A DNA stretch of 64,000 nucleotides from Capilliphycus robustus (GCF_034932365.1 NZ_JAYGHR010000011.1:31924-95923); one strand, 5' to 3'; counted from the first letter of the stretch, positions 1-10,006 are shown. Notes: generated by a model not told the origin, from the letters alone. A program made the numbers and translations.

Positions 1-2
1 TT

Positions 3-629
3 ATCGGAAATCAAGGAGAAGATGTAATCTATGGTTCAGGCGGCCAAGATTCTCTGTTTGGGGGTCAAGATAGAGATTTAATGAGTGGAGATATCGGTAA
101 TGACTCTATATTTGGGAATAGAGACAATGATGCTTTAATAGGGGGCGAAGGTGATGATTTAATGTTTGGAGGTCAGGGAAATGACTTCATAAGCGGTTCG
201 CTGGGGAATGATACTTTATCCGGAGATCAAGGCAGAGACTTTATATCAGGTCGAGACTTTTTTACGGATTTTGGTAATAAGCTTTATATTTTGGAAGTAG
301 AGTCAAATGCACAGGATATTAATGATGCAGATTTGATTACTAACTTTTTAACAGGTACCGATCAATTGGGATTAACCGGAGGATTAACCGAAGAAGACCT
401 AACCTTAGAACCCGCACAAAATATATCTCTGTCTATCAATCTAGAACTCTCAACCGCAATTACAGAATTATTCGACAGTTTTGGTCTTCTTCCTCTGTTT
501 AGTGGAGAGCCTTTGCTAACTTCAGGAACGATAATCCGGGCAGAATCTACCGGAAATATTATCGCTTTTGTAGAAGCGGTTACTCCAGAAGATCTAGAAG
601 GGAATTTTGTCAGCGTTGACGGATTTTAA
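3..629 (+). CDS. RTX (haemolysin-type calcium-binding) repeat protein, 3' part only
   Basis: The reading frame is open from base 3 and enters from outside the window, so the true start is missing. The first ~85 residues visible are nonapeptide repeats of the GGxGxDxLxG type (for example GGEGDDLMFGG and GSLGNDTLSG), which in RTX proteins form a calcium-binding parallel beta-roll. They are followed by a ~120-residue C-terminal region containing DADLITNF and GTDQLGLTGG, typical of the end of cyanobacterial secreted RTX proteins exported by type I systems, whose signal is C-terminal. The total length and any catalytic domain cannot be seen. The TAA stop overlaps the convergent hisA stop by 4 bases. 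The RTX assignment is confident; substrate and role are unknown. Confidence 0.85.
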   Translation: MGNQGEDVIYGSGGQDSLFGGQDRDLMSGDIGNDSIFGNRDNDALIGGEGDDLMFGGQGNDFISGSLGNDTLSGDQGRDFISGRDFFTDFGNKLYILEVESNAQDINDADLITNFLTGTDQLGLTGGLTEEDLTLEPAQNISLSINLELSTAITELFDSFGLLPLFSGEPLLTSGTIIRAESTGNIIAFVEAVTPEDLEGNFVSVDGF

Positions 630-1399
630 GCGAAACTTGAACCCCCAAAGTCGGGCGGGACATCCTGCCAACGTCCCTGACCAACGGCCTGAATTGCTTC
701 TTTCAAGTCAACATCTCCGGTGTATAAAGCGCGACCGACAATCGCCCCCGTTACCCCCAACGGTTCTAAGGATAACAAACTCAATAAATCAGTCACCGAA
801 CTAATTCCCCCAGAGGCGATAACAGGAATAGCGACAACGTTTGCAACTTCCCGCAGCGCCGCTTTATTTGGGCCTTGTAAAGTACCATCCCGATGAATAT
901 CAGTATAAATAATAGCACTGGCGCCTAACTGTGCCATTTGATGGGCGAGTTCAGTGGCTAATACTTCTGAAGTTTCTAGCCAACCTCTGGTGGCAACTTT
1001 ACCATCACGGGCGTCAATTCCCACGACAATTTTTTCAGGGAATTCTTGACACAACTCCGCCACTAATTGGGGGTTTTCCACTGCAACCGTCCCTAAAATT
1101 GCCCGTTTTACGCCCAAATTTAACAACGTTGCAACGGTTTCTCGACTGCGTAACCCGCCGCCCACTTGTACGGGAATATTAACCGCATTGACAATGGCTT
1201 CTATGATATGATGATTCGTGGGTTGACCTGTTTTGGCTCCATCGAGATCAACCAAGTGTAACCAAGTTGCGCCTTGATCTGCCCATTGTTGAGCCACTGC
1301 AACCGGATCATCGTTGAAAGTTTGGGCTTGATCGTAGTCGCCTTGATAGAGTCTCACACAACGCCCTTCGAGTAAATCAATTGCAGGGATGACATCCAT
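626..1399 (-). CDS. hisA: Phosphoribosylformimino-5-aminoimidazole carboxamide ribotide isomerase (HisA)
   Basis: 257 residues, the usual HisA length. It performs the Amadori isomerisation of ProFAR to PRFAR in histidine biosynthesis, in the cytoplasm. The N-terminus MDVIPAIDLLEGRCVRLYQG carries the first catalytic Asp. The centre has VVGIDARDGKVATRGW, and the second catalytic Asp lies in IYTDIHRDGTLQGPN; VPVIASGGIS is the phosphate-binding part of the (beta/alpha)8 barrel. TrpF-like bifunctionality is not indicated. It lies 29 bases downstream of coaE on the same strand, so the two may be co-transcribed, and it converges on the RTX gene with a 4-base overlap. Confidence 0.95.
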   Translation of the reverse strand: MDVIPAIDLLEGRCVRLYQGDYDQAQTFNDDPVAVAQQWADQGATWLHLVDLDGAKTGQPTNHHIIEAIVNAVNIPVQVGGGLRSRETVATLLNLGVKRAILGTVAVENPQLVAELCQEFPEKIVVGIDARDGKVATRGWLETSEVLATELAHQMAQLGASAIIYTDIHRDGTLQGPNKAALREVANVVAIPVIASGGISSVTDLLSLLSLEPLGVTGAIVGRALYTGDVDLKEAIQAVGQGRWQDVPPDFGGSSFA

Positions 1400-1428
1400 T
1401 TGTTATTCGAGTAACAGTTAACGCTATT

Positions 1429-2034
1429 TTAGATGGTTCTGGCGATCGCCAGATCGACTTGTTGCCAGAGAACTTCCAAAGTTGAGGAGTTATCCAACAC
1501 CACATCTGCCATTTTACACTTTTGCTCAAGAGGCATCTGGCTGTCAATTCTTGCTTGGGCTTGTTCGGGAGTGAGAGAACCGTTACTGCGTTGTATCAAA
1601 CGTGACTGCTGTTGTTGAGGAGAACAAGAAACCACCCAAATTTCTGTCACTAAATCAGTCATTTCCGCTTCAAACAACAGAGGAATTGCCAGAACTGCGG
1701 TAGCATTTTTATCCGCTTGATGCTGAAACTGTTGAATATTTTCGCAAAAGCGATCGCGGACAACCGGATGAATTTGCTGCTCGACCCAGTGACGTTCTGT
1801 TAAGCTACTAAAAATAATACTACCAAGTTGCGGACGATTTAAGCTACCATCAGAGAGTAAAATCTCAGTACCATACCGACCAACAAGGGCTAGCAACACA
1901 GGGGAGTTCGGTTGCACGGCTTCGCGAGAATAGACATCTGCATCCCAAATGGGGAATGAGTAGGTCTGGGCTAAGTAGTTAGAAACCGTCGTTTTTCCTG
2001 TACTAATTCCCCCAGTTAAGCCAATCAAACGCAT
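1429..2034 (-). CDS. coaE: Dephospho-CoA kinase (CoaE)
   Basis: 201 residues, normal for CoaE, which phosphorylates the 3'-OH of dephospho-CoA in the last step of coenzyme A synthesis. The P-loop GLTGGISTGKTT is at residues 5-16, followed by the conserved PIWDADVYSREAV segment that binds substrate. VLAIPLLFEAEMTDLV and the lid-region Arg residues (SRLIQRSNGSL, ARIDSQMPLEQK) are all present. The HIP1 octamer GCGATCGC occurs inside the gene. It probably forms a short minus-strand unit with hisA. Confidence 0.95.
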   Translation of the reverse strand: MRLIGLTGGISTGKTTVSNYLAQTYSFPIWDADVYSREAVQPNSPVLLALVGRYGTEILLSDGSLNRPQLGSIIFSSLTERHWVEQQIHPVVRDRFCENIQQFQHQADKNATAVLAIPLLFEAEMTDLVTEIWVVSCSPQQQQSRLIQRSNGSLTPEQAQARIDSQMPLEQKCKMADVVLDNSSTLEVLWQQVDLAIARTI

Positions 2035-2334
2035 GATGGTGGTTTCAATCGGTTAATTTGCATCAATGGCTATTATCTACTATACCTAACGACAGCATCA
2101 AGGTAGGGTTGATCAAATTTTACCAATTTTTTCTGAAAATCAGGTTAACAGTTTGATGAACCTTACGAGAACTCCTGATTTTAAGTATTATTGCAGATTG
2201 AACCGATAAAGAATGTAAAAATTTAACCCATTTACAGATGAAGTTTAGCAAGATTTGTGATATTAAATCAGGAGTATCGTTGTAACTTTTACTGTTAAAC
2301 TGGTTGATACGGGAATTTCCCAGGAGGATTTTAG
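2035..2334. other. Divergent intergenic region between coaE and the haemagglutinin-CHAT gene
   Basis: About 300 bases of AT-rich sequence between divergent genes, so it must hold promoters for both. A strong Shine-Dalgarno (AGGAGG, about 2322-2327) sits 8 bases before the ATG at 2335 and fixes that start. I see no convincing terminator, operator dyad or RNA gene here. Confidence 0.5.
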
Positions 2335-5300
2335 ATGAACCGCAGCTTAGACTTTAAGCTAGTCCTATTCTCCCTACCGTTAACGCTCCTTTTCGTTTTG
2401 GACACTTCTGAATTTCCCGATATCGGGCGATGTAAAATCCTCTCTTCCTTCAAATCAACAAAAGTTGTTGCTCAACCGATTATTCCTGAACCCAACAGCA
2501 CAAATACGGTAACAAATCAACAGGGAAATCAGACTAACATTGAAGGGGGAAAGGTGTCGGGAAATGGGGCAAATTTATTTCATAGTTTCACGGAGTTTAA
2601 TGTAGAGTCGGGACAAGTTGCAAACTTTTTATCAAACAATTCTATTCAGAATATTTTAACTCGAGTTGTCGGGGGAAATGCTTCCGTTATTAATGGGTTA
2701 ATTCAAGTGACGGGCGGAAATGCTAATTTATTTTTAATGAACCCGGCTGGGGTAATATTTGGATCAGGTGCAAGTTTAAATATTCCCGGTTCTTTTACCG
2801 TCACAACTGCGACTGGAATTGGACTCGGTTCTCATTGGTTTAACGCCATTGGAAGTAATGACTATACCAACTTAGTGGACAGTCCCAACGCTTTTCGCTT
2901 CTCAACAACCTCATCAGGAAGTATTATTAATGCAGGTCAGCTTGCAGTAGCAGCCGGAGAAAATATCAGCTTATTAGGAAATAATGTTATTAATACAGGA
3001 GAATTGAGCGCCCCTGGTGGCAAAATTACCATCGCCGCCATTCCCGGTGAACAAATTCTCCGCATCAGCCAAAGCGGACATTTACTCAATTTAGAAGTAA
3101 CAAGCGTAAACGGGGGGAGTCATTCCCCGGAAATTGCGGCTTTATCCTTACCACAACTGTTAACCGGAGGCGATCGCCACCACGCAACCGGAGTGACGGT
3201 ACTGGCCGATGGTCGGGTACAATTAACAAATTCAGGAACAGAAATTCCTAATTCTAGCGGTGTCGCCGTCGTTTCAGGAAATACCACCGCAGAAGCCGGA
3301 AACGTTAATATCATCGGGGAAACCGTCGGGTTAGTCGATGCAAAAGTAGACGTTTCAGGGGTGAATGGTGGAGGTACCGTCAGAATAGGCGGAGATCAGC
3401 GAGGAAGTGGTTTAATTCCCAATGCCAATCATACGTTTATTAATCGTAATTCCTCTATTTTAGCCAATGCCGAAGTCACCGGAAATGCTGGACAGATTAT
3501 TATTTGGTCAGACTTAGAGACTCGGTTTTTTGGGAATATTAGCGCCCAGAGTGTTACCGGAAATGGGGGATTTGCGGAAATCTCCAGTTATGGGAATTTA
3601 ACCGTAGAAGGAAACGTCGATTTGCGAGGGGTAAATGGAAGTGTTGGAACGTTGCTTTTAGATCCCCTTAATATTACCATTATTGATGGAAATGAAGCAA
3701 TAGAAAATGAAAATTCTCTGCGAGATAATCAAATTTTAGCCGAGAATAATCCTTCAGAGTTTACCATTTCAGAAACCACGTTAGAACGAATTGGGGAAAC
3801 TGCCGATATTGTTTTAGAAGCGCGAGATAATATTACGATTAATGACCTTGCAGACAATCAACTGAATTTTCAAGCTTCAACCGGATCAGTCACGTTTACC
3901 GCCGATGCAGATGGGGATGGAACCGGATCATTTGTTATGAGTTCTGATGATACCATTCAAACGGCTGGCGGGTCTATTACCATTACGGGAGTGGATATTG
4001 AAATTGGCGAGATTTCAACCAATGGCGGTAATATTTTTCTAAGTTCGGATTTTAATGGAAAGATTGAAACAGGTCAACTTTCTGCCGCTAATACTTTGGG
4101 GGAGGGTGGAAATATTACAATCACAACAAATCAAGGAGAAATTTCGACCGCCGATTTACAAACCAATGGTTTAAATAGTAGTGGGAATATTAATCTTGAG
4201 AGTGGAAATAGCATTAAAACAGGTGAAGTTTCGACTCAAACCTTGAATTCTACTTCGGGTAAAGCGGGTGATGTGACTGTGAATGCCGTTGAAAATATTG
4301 AGATTGATTTAATCAATACTTCGGGTTCGCAGCAAGCGGGAAATATTACGATTAATAGTCAAGAAGGAAATATTAATTTCTCATCCGATTCTTATAGTTT
4401 AGATGCGACTTCTGCTGAGGGAACGGGCGGAAATATTGAGATTCAGACCTCTCAAAGCTTGAGTTTAAATTCAGTTAATGCCAAGGGAAGAAGTGCCGGA
4501 GGAAATATTAATTTAGAAGCCGAAGTCGAACTTTCTGCGGAAACCATTCGGACAGGTTCATTTGATAATAACAGCCAACAAGGGTCAGGGGAAAACTCAG
4601 CCAGTTTAAACGGGAATATTACCCTCACCAGTGATGAGATTAACCTCACCAATCTAGTAGAAGGAACGGGAATTTTAATTCTACAACCCGCAACAGATGC
4701 CCAGGATATTATGATTGCAAATCGCAGTAATAATTCTGGCTTAACCTTGAATTTGACAAGCGATGAAATGTCAACTCTCCAAGATGGTTTTTCTCAAATT
4801 ATTATCGGCAGACCTGATAGTAAAGGAACGATTTCAATTGTTGGAAATGTGACGGTTCAAGACCCAATTTTGATTCAATCTCCTTTTGGTCGAATTAATA
4901 TGGGAACAACTTCATCCGGTAGTCCTTATACGCTGACGGGGGTAGATAATGCTAGTTTGACCTTAAATGCGTTGAATGATATTAGCTTGGGAAATTTGAT
5001 GACAAATGGTCAAGATATTACAATCACCAGTCAGTCAGGACGAATTATTTCCCGACAAATTCAAAATACAGGAAACCAAGCAGCAACAATACAATTAACA
5101 GCCAATGAGATTGATTTCGTTGGTGGAAATAACTCCATTATTGGGAATGGGTTTTTAGTCTTACAACCCTACAATAACCGACAAGCAATTACGTTAGGAA
5201 ATGAGGGAAATACAGAGGCTTTAGAATTGAGTGGGACAGACTTAAATGCACTCGCCAATGGGTTTGAATTGATTACAATTGGTCGGGAAAATAGCAGCAG

Positions 5301-7728
5301 TCCTCTGACAATAGCGGGAGATATTACCTTTCGTGATCCCGTGATTTTGCAAGCACCTAATTTTCCCGGTTTTGTCGTTGCACAAGGAAGTATTACAGGG
5401 GTTGATAATGCAAGTATTCAAATCAAAGCCGATGGAAACCTATTTCTCAGCAATATTAATACCACAGGTCAAACGTTGCAATTAACCAGTACAAGCGGTC
5501 AAATTACCACCGGAAATTTACAATCTGAGGCTGAGATTAATCTGCAAGCCGCAGAAGCCATTGAAACCGGAAATATCCGCATTTCCTCAAATTCTGTGTC
5601 CAATTCAGCCCTAGAAAATCCACAAGTAAATCTCGTCAGTCAACAGAGTAATATCATTGTTAGAGGGAATATTAGCACCAATCAAAATAGCAATCAGACA
5701 GGTGTAAATATTCGGGCAAATGGTAGCATACAAACCAGTAATATAACTTCAAATCAAGACATTAACTTAACCAGTCAACAGGGTGAAATTGTTACGGGAA
5801 ATCTAACATCAGCCACAACAGAAGATGCAGGAAATATTACCCTTCAGTCCGGCGATCGCATTAAAACAGGAACCTTAGAAGCCCGTTCTTCTCAGGGAAA
5901 TGGGGGAAATATTCGCTTAGTTTCTCCTAATGATATTGAAGTCATTTCGATTAACACAGAAGCCGCTAAAACCGGAGGAAATATTGAAATTAATACCCAG
6001 CGTTTCTTTCGGGCAACCGGAACATTTACAGCCGCAAATCAAATAGAAGCGAGTTTATCTGCCATTGGTTTTGATGAAGCAGGAAACATCATTTTACCGC
6101 AATCTACAAGCAACATCTTTGAGATTGGCGATCCGAGTTTAAACGGTACAGTTGGGGCAATTACCAATGGAGAAATAACAGCCTTACCTACTGCAAATAA
6201 CTCTGTAAATCCTCCTCAAAAACCCGAATCTAATCAAGATGATATTCCGACAGAAAATCCAAATCAATCCTCAGAAAATCAAGAACCCGTTATTCAAGAT
6301 AATGTACTACAACCCACAACCGAAAATCCCTCTACCCCTTCCGGTGAGGTTCCAAGCAGTGAAGATTTAGATTCATCAACAAATGTGATTACAGAAGAGG
6401 GAAATTTAGGTAATAACGAAGAATTATCTCAAAATATTGAAAATATTCCGATTCAACTCCAAGGAACAACGATTTCAGCCGATCAAATGGCGACATCTTC
6501 CTTGACGTCATCCGTCTTACAAATTGATTTATTTCGCGGTCAGGAATTTATTAAATATTTTGGTGAAAACCTCAATAAAAATCCAGTTAGTGATCAAAGT
6601 ATTCGTCAGACTCTCAGCGATATTACTAAACTAACAGGACATAAACCTGCTATTGTTTATGTTTCCATACAAGCCAATCAATTAGAAATGCGATTAGTTT
6701 TACCCGATGGTCAACCTTTATTTAAAAGTACCCACATCAAACGAGAAGAACTGTTAAAAGTGGTTCGAGAGTTTAGCAATCAAATTAGAACCCCAAAGAG
6801 TTTAAGTGATACTGAATATAAAATTACCGGAAAAAAACTCTATGATTGGTTGATTTTACCCTTAAAAACTGAGTTAGAAAAACATCAAGTTAAAACGTTA
6901 ATTTTTTCGATGGATGCGGGGTTAAGAACCTTACCCATTGCTGCATTATACGACGGCGAAAAGTTTCTCTTAGAAAATTATAGTTTAGCTTTAATTCCCA
7001 GTTTGAGTTTAACCGATACCAGCTATGTTAACCTGAAAAACTCAAAAGTTCTGGCGATGGGAGCGTCCAAATTTACCGACCCCACTCAAGCCCCCCTGCC
7101 TGCTGTTCCCGTTGAATTGAGTTTAATTGTACAGGAAAATCAATGGCCGGGTCAATCTTTTCTCAATGAAGAATTTACCATTGATAATCTCACCAGCCAA
7201 CGCAAACAAAAACAATTTGATATTATTCATTTAGCCACGCATGGGGAGTTTTTAGCAGGGGGTGCAAACCGTTCTTATATTCAATTTTGGGATCAAAAAT
7301 TATGGTTAGATGAACTGCGTCAGTTACGCTTAGATCAACCAACCGTCGAACTATTAGTCTTGAGTTCTTGTACCACCGCAGTCGGCGATGAAGATGCCGA
7401 ATTAGGCTTTGCAGGACTCGCCATTCAAGCGGGTGTTAAATCAGCCCTCGCGAGTTTGTGGTACGTCAGTGATGTGGGAACCTTGGGACTGATGAGTACA
7501 TTTTATGATGCGTTGTTACAGAGTCCCATTAAAGCAGAAGCCCTCAGACAAGCTCAACTGGCAATGTTAGAAGGGAAAGTTCGTTTAGAAGATGGAAAAT
7601 TAGTCTATCAGAAAAAGACCATTACCGCAGATGTGGAGTTACCCCCAGAAATTGCCGTTCAAGGTGATGTTAGCCTAAATCATCCGTTTTACTGGGCAGG
7701 TTTTACTCTCATCGGTAGCCCTTGGTAA
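2335..7728 (+). CDS. Filamentous-haemagglutinin/TPS-type secreted protein with C-terminal CHAT protease domain
   Basis: 1797 residues. A hydrophobic N-terminus (SLPLTLLFVL) resembles a signal peptide. Residues ~45-190 match the two-partner-secretion domain: HSFTEFNVESGQ, ILTRVVGGNAS and the NPNG-like motif MNPAGVIFGSGA. Residues ~190-1320 are Asn/Gly/Thr-rich repeats of beta-helix type (recurring GNITI, GGNI, TGNL). A Pro/Asn/Ser/Glu-rich linker follows at ~1280-1400. The C-terminus (~1480-1797) is a CHAT caspase-like domain with the His in IIHLATHGEF (base 7240) and Cys in LVLSSCTTAVGDEDAE (base 7369), so the catalytic dyad is intact; the tail HPFYWAGFTLIGSPW is the usual CHAT end. Strong AGGAGG ribosome site. 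No TpsB-type transporter lies in the window. Secretion is inferred; the protease substrate is unknown. Confidence 0.88.
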   Translation: MNRSLDFKLVLFSLPLTLLFVLDTSEFPDIGRCKILSSFKSTKVVAQPIIPEPNSTNTVTNQQGNQTNIEGGKVSGNGANLFHSFTEFNVESGQVANFLSNNSIQNILTRVVGGNASVINGLIQVTGGNANLFLMNPAGVIFGSGASLNIPGSFTVTTATGIGLGSHWFNAIGSNDYTNLVDSPNAFRFSTTSSGSIINAGQLAVAAGENISLLGNNVINTGELSAPGGKITIAAIPGEQILRISQSGHLLNLEVTSVNGGSHSPEIAALSLPQLLTGGDRHHATGVTVLADGRVQLTNSGTEIPNSSGVAVVSGNTTAEAGNVNIIGETVGLVDAKVDVSGVNGGGTVRIGGDQRGSGLIPNANHTFINRNSSILANAEVTGNAGQIIIWSDLETRFFGNISAQSVTGNGGFAEISSYGNLTVEGNVDLRGVNGSVGTLLLDPLNITIIDGNEAIENENSLRDNQILAENNPSEFTISETTLERIGETADIVLEARDNITINDLADNQLNFQASTGSVTFTADADGDGTGSFVMSSDDTIQTAGGSITITGVDIEIGEISTNGGNIFLSSDFNGKIETGQLSAANTLGEGGNITITTNQGEISTADLQTNGLNSSGNINLESGNSIKTGEVSTQTLNSTSGKAGDVTVNAVENIEIDLINTSGSQQAGNITINSQEGNINFSSDSYSLDATSAEGTGGNIEIQTSQSLSLNSVNAKGRSAGGNINLEAEVELSAETIRTGSFDNNSQQGSGENSASLNGNITLTSDEINLTNLVEGTGILILQPATDAQDIMIANRSNNSGLTLNLTSDEMSTLQDGFSQIIIGRPDSKGTISIVGNVTVQDPILIQSPFGRINMGTTSSGSPYTLTGVDNASLTLNALNDISLGNLMTNGQDITITSQSGRIISRQIQNTGNQAATIQLTANEIDFVGGNNSIIGNGFLVLQPYNNRQAITLGNEGNTEALELSGTDLNALANGFELITIGRENSSSPLTIAGDITFRDPVILQAPNFPGFVVAQGSITGVDNASIQIKADGNLFLSNINTTGQTLQLTSTSGQITTGNLQSEAEINLQAAEAIETGNIRISSNSVSNSALENPQVNLVSQQSNIIVRGNISTNQNSNQTGVNIRANGSIQTSNITSNQDINLTSQQGEIVTGNLTSATTEDAGNITLQSGDRIKTGTLEARSSQGNGGNIRLVSPNDIEVISINTEAAKTGGNIEINTQRFFRATGTFTAANQIEASLSAIGFDEAGNIILPQSTSNIFEIGDPSLNGTVGAITNGEITALPTANNSVNPPQKPESNQDDIPTENPNQSSENQEPVIQDNVLQPTTENPSTPSGEVPSSEDLDSSTNVITEEGNLGNNEELSQNIENIPIQLQGTTISADQMATSSLTSSVLQIDLFRGQEFIKYFGENLNKNPVSDQSIRQTLSDITKLTGHKPAIVYVSIQANQLEMRLVLPDGQPLFKSTHIKREELLKVVREFSNQIRTPKSLSDTEYKITGKKLYDWLILPLKTELEKHQVKTLIFSMDAGLRTLPIAALYDGEKFLLENYSLALIPSLSLTDTSYVNLKNSKVLAMGASKFTDPTQAPLPAVPVELSLIVQENQWPGQSFLNEEFTIDNLTSQRKQKQFDIIHLATHGEFLAGGANRSYIQFWDQKLWLDELRQLRLDQPTVELLVLSSCTTAVGDEDAELGFAGLAIQAGVKSALASLWYVSDVGTLGLMSTFYDALLQSPIKAEALRQAQLAMLEGKVRLEDGKLVYQKKTITADVELPPEIAVQGDVSLNHPFYWAGFTLIGSPW

Positions 7729-7789
7729 TCTTAGCAAAATCCAAAAATCTTCGTGTCGAGCGTGTCGAGCGTGGTGAGTTTCTTCACAC

Positions 7790-7821
7790 AAAAAAACGGG
7801 CTAACCCGTATGGTTAACCCG
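7790..7821 (-). terminator. Rho-independent terminator downstream of ycf35
   Basis: On the minus strand a GC-rich stem (CGGGTTAACC pairing with GGGTTAGCCCG, one bulge) is followed directly by a run of seven T. It lies 25 bases past the ycf35 stop, where a terminator is expected. It may also help stop the convergent transcript arriving from the haemagglutinin-CHAT gene. Confidence 0.8.
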
Positions 7822-7845
7822 CAAGCTTGGGAACGCTCAGAGCGA

Positions 7846-8199
7846 CTATTTTTGAACGATCAATTTAACGTTTGCATTTTGCAGACCACGCTGCTTAACT
7901 TCAGACAGAGTTTTGTTAACAGCGTATTTTTGGTTGATTGCATTGATCAATTCAGTTTGGTTGTGCTTTTTAGCAACGCCCCACAGGTCAGCGATCAGGT
8001 CAAAAGTACCATCGCTATTGCGAGACCAACCTAAATCATATTCGCCTTCGAGAACTGCAACTAAGTCAGCGCGTACACGTTGGCCGTTGTAGCCACGAAC
8101 ATCTGCGTTGCTTTTAACAGAGATCCCTAAATCGCGTAAAGAAGTCTTCAGGATTTCGGCATCAGAGATTTTGGTACGCAGAGTGCTGAAATGAGACAT
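7846..8199 (-). CDS. ycf35: Ycf35 family protein (DUF1257)
   Basis: 117 residues, matching the ycf35/DUF1257 family found in cyanobacteria and algal plastids. Its biochemical function is not established. The start MSHFSTLRTKISDAEILKTS and internal YDLGWSRNSDGTFDLIADLW are characteristic, and the C-terminal third includes NQKYAVNKTLSEVKQRG. A strong AGGAGG lies 8 bases upstream of the ATG. It follows the ycf46-like gene on the same strand, and both families are plastid-conserved orphans, which supports a shared transcription unit. Its own terminator lies just downstream. Confidence 0.92.
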   Translation of the reverse strand: MSHFSTLRTKISDAEILKTSLRDLGISVKSNADVRGYNGQRVRADLVAVLEGEYDLGWSRNSDGTFDLIADLWGVAKKHNQTELINAINQKYAVNKTLSEVKQRGLQNANVKLIVQK

Positions 8200-8336
8200 T
8201 GTGATATCCTCCTAGTGGAACTGAAAACGAAACAACAACGGTTTTGGCTTTTAACGGATGCCCTCTTGAACTTGTAGCGTAGACGCTGATGACAAGAGCG
8301 GCGTTCTTTCTAGAAACTGCTAGCCTTTAATGTGCT

Positions 8337-8364
8337 AGCCTTTCCTCCTGTTTGGACCAGGAGA
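8337..8364 (-). promoter_or_regulatory. Stem-loop between ycf46-like gene and ycf35
   Basis: The inverted repeat CTTTCCTCCTG / CAGGAGAAAG has a 7-base loop and one bulge, and starts 7 bases past the ycf46-like stop codon. It has no T-tract on the minus strand, so it is more likely a processing or mRNA-stability element within the ycf46-ycf35 transcript than a full terminator. Confidence 0.45.
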
Positions 8365-8370
8365 AAGCTT

Positions 8371-9891
8371 TTAAAATTCCATACGCTGATATTCAGCGAC
8401 GGAAGATGCAGCTGGCCGCGCCCTCTGACGAGCCCAATCGCGCAGGGCAGTCACTTGTTCGTTCATCGTTTTCGACAGAGGTAGTGTCGCTTTAATGGCG
8501 GCGATGATATCAAGCTGCGTAAACTCTCGATCTTGAGCAAAAGCTTCGTACATTGCAGCGACGAGCGCTTGCTCAATTTCTGCCCCAGAGAACCCTTCAG
8601 AAACTGTAGACAACTGATCTAAGTCGAAGCGGTCAATTTCTGAACGTCGTTTGGACAGGTGAATTTTGAAAATATCTTGCCGTTCCTCTTTGGTGGGAAG
8701 GTCAACGAAGAAAATCTCATCAAATCGTCCTTTCCGCAAGAACTCTCCCGGTAGCCGTTCAACACGGTTGGCTGTCGCCATCACAAACACAGGTGAGGAT
8801 TTTTCTTGCATCCAGGTGAGGAATGAACCAAAAATCCGGCTAGATGTTCCGCCATCCGAATCGGCTGAACCTGAACCGCCTGCGAAGGACTTGTCTAACT
8901 CATCGATAAACAGAATCGCGGGTGAAATGGATTCTGCTGTTTTCAATGCGTTTCGCAAGTTCGCCTCAGAGCGACCCACCATTGAGCCATCATAGACTCG
9001 GCCCATGTCCAATCTCAGCAGGGGTAAACCCCATAACCGAGAGGTGGTTTTCGCAATTAGAGACTTTCCACAACCGGGTATCCCTAATATCAGCATTCCT
9101 TTGGGCTGTGGTAAACCGTACTCTCTGGCTCGTTCGGTAAACGCATTAGAGCGTTGTTTTAACCAGCGTTTGAGTTCTTCTAAGCCTCCAACCGCATCAA
9201 TCGTTTCATCCACATCGATATACTCTAATATTCCGTTGCGCCGAATTAGCTGCTTTTTCTCGGATAAGACAATATCGACTTCTGTTTCTGTTAAACGACT
9301 AGCGGTGACGTAAGCTTTACGGTAAACTTTCTCCGCCTCATCTCGGGTTAACCCGAGCGTTGCTTTTAACAACTTCTCCCGTGTTTCTGTACTGATTTTC
9401 CGGGAACGGGTTTGCTCTAACTGAGCCGATAACACCTGGTTAAGCTCCTTCATATCGGGTAGAGCGAAGTCTAAAACAACAACTTCTTTCTCTAGCTCGA
9501 TGGGGATTTCTTGTACCGGAGACATCAAAATGATAGTCTTGTTGGTGTCTTTAAAACTGGCGATCGCATCCCGCAAACACCGGGTCACTTCTGGAGAATC
9601 CTTGAAGGGATGCAAATCTTTGAAAATGTAAATACTGCCGCTAACATTGGGTTCTCGATGCCGAATTACCCATTCAACTGCCGCCTGGGGAGAAACCGTA
9701 TTTGACTGAACAGTTGTGCGCGGTTGATCGTATTTGACTAAGCCACGGGTAACTGTCCATATATAAACTTCTCGCTGACGCTTGGCTTGTGCGATTTTGG
9801 CGATTGTCTGCTCAGACCGCTCCTCCTCGGATGTGACGAGGTAGATCAGAGGATATCGAGCTTCAATTAAGATTCCTAATTCTTCTTGCAT
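8371..9891 (-). CDS. ycf46: Ycf46-like AAA ATPase
   Basis: About 506 residues from the preferred start MQEELGILIEARYPLIYLVT; a GAGG sits 4 bases upstream of that ATG, whereas the longer frame (to 9954) adds 21 residues with no visible ribosome site. The N-terminal ~230 residues are the non-AAA region found in Ycf46. The AAA+ module follows: Walker A GIPGCGKS, Walker B AILFIDELDK, sensor-1 region FVMATANRVERLPGEF, and arginine-finger segment FLRKGRFDEIFFVDLP. The second region of homology contains EGFSGAEIEQALVAAMYEA. Ycf46 is conserved from cyanobacteria to algal plastids, and a role in carbon-uptake regulation has been suggested for it. Family assignment is firm; the precise role here is inference. 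Confidence 0.9.
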   Translation of the reverse strand: MQEELGILIEARYPLIYLVTSEEERSEQTIAKIAQAKRQREVYIWTVTRGLVKYDQPRTTVQSNTVSPQAAVEWVIRHREPNVSGSIYIFKDLHPFKDSPEVTRCLRDAIASFKDTNKTIILMSPVQEIPIELEKEVVVLDFALPDMKELNQVLSAQLEQTRSRKISTETREKLLKATLGLTRDEAEKVYRKAYVTASRLTETEVDIVLSEKKQLIRRNGILEYIDVDETIDAVGGLEELKRWLKQRSNAFTERAREYGLPQPKGMLILGIPGCGKSLIAKTTSRLWGLPLLRLDMGRVYDGSMVGRSEANLRNALKTAESISPAILFIDELDKSFAGGSGSADSDGGTSSRIFGSFLTWMQEKSSPVFVMATANRVERLPGEFLRKGRFDEIFFVDLPTKEERQDIFKIHLSKRRSEIDRFDLDQLSTVSEGFSGAEIEQALVAAMYEAFAQDREFTQLDIIAAIKATLPLSKTMNEQVTALRDWARQRARPAASSVAEYQRMEF

Positions 9892-10006
9892 AGTCCTCGA
9901 TCCATTAGAGACGGTACAACATTTGGTGTGAAGGATTAATTTTAACTCTTTCACTCAAATCTGAACACGACAGGAGCGCCCAAACTGCGATCGAGAGTTT
10001 ATTGAA

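Noticed and set aside
7753..8034. 93-codon plus-strand frame
   Set aside because: Antisense shadow of ycf35 and its terminator.
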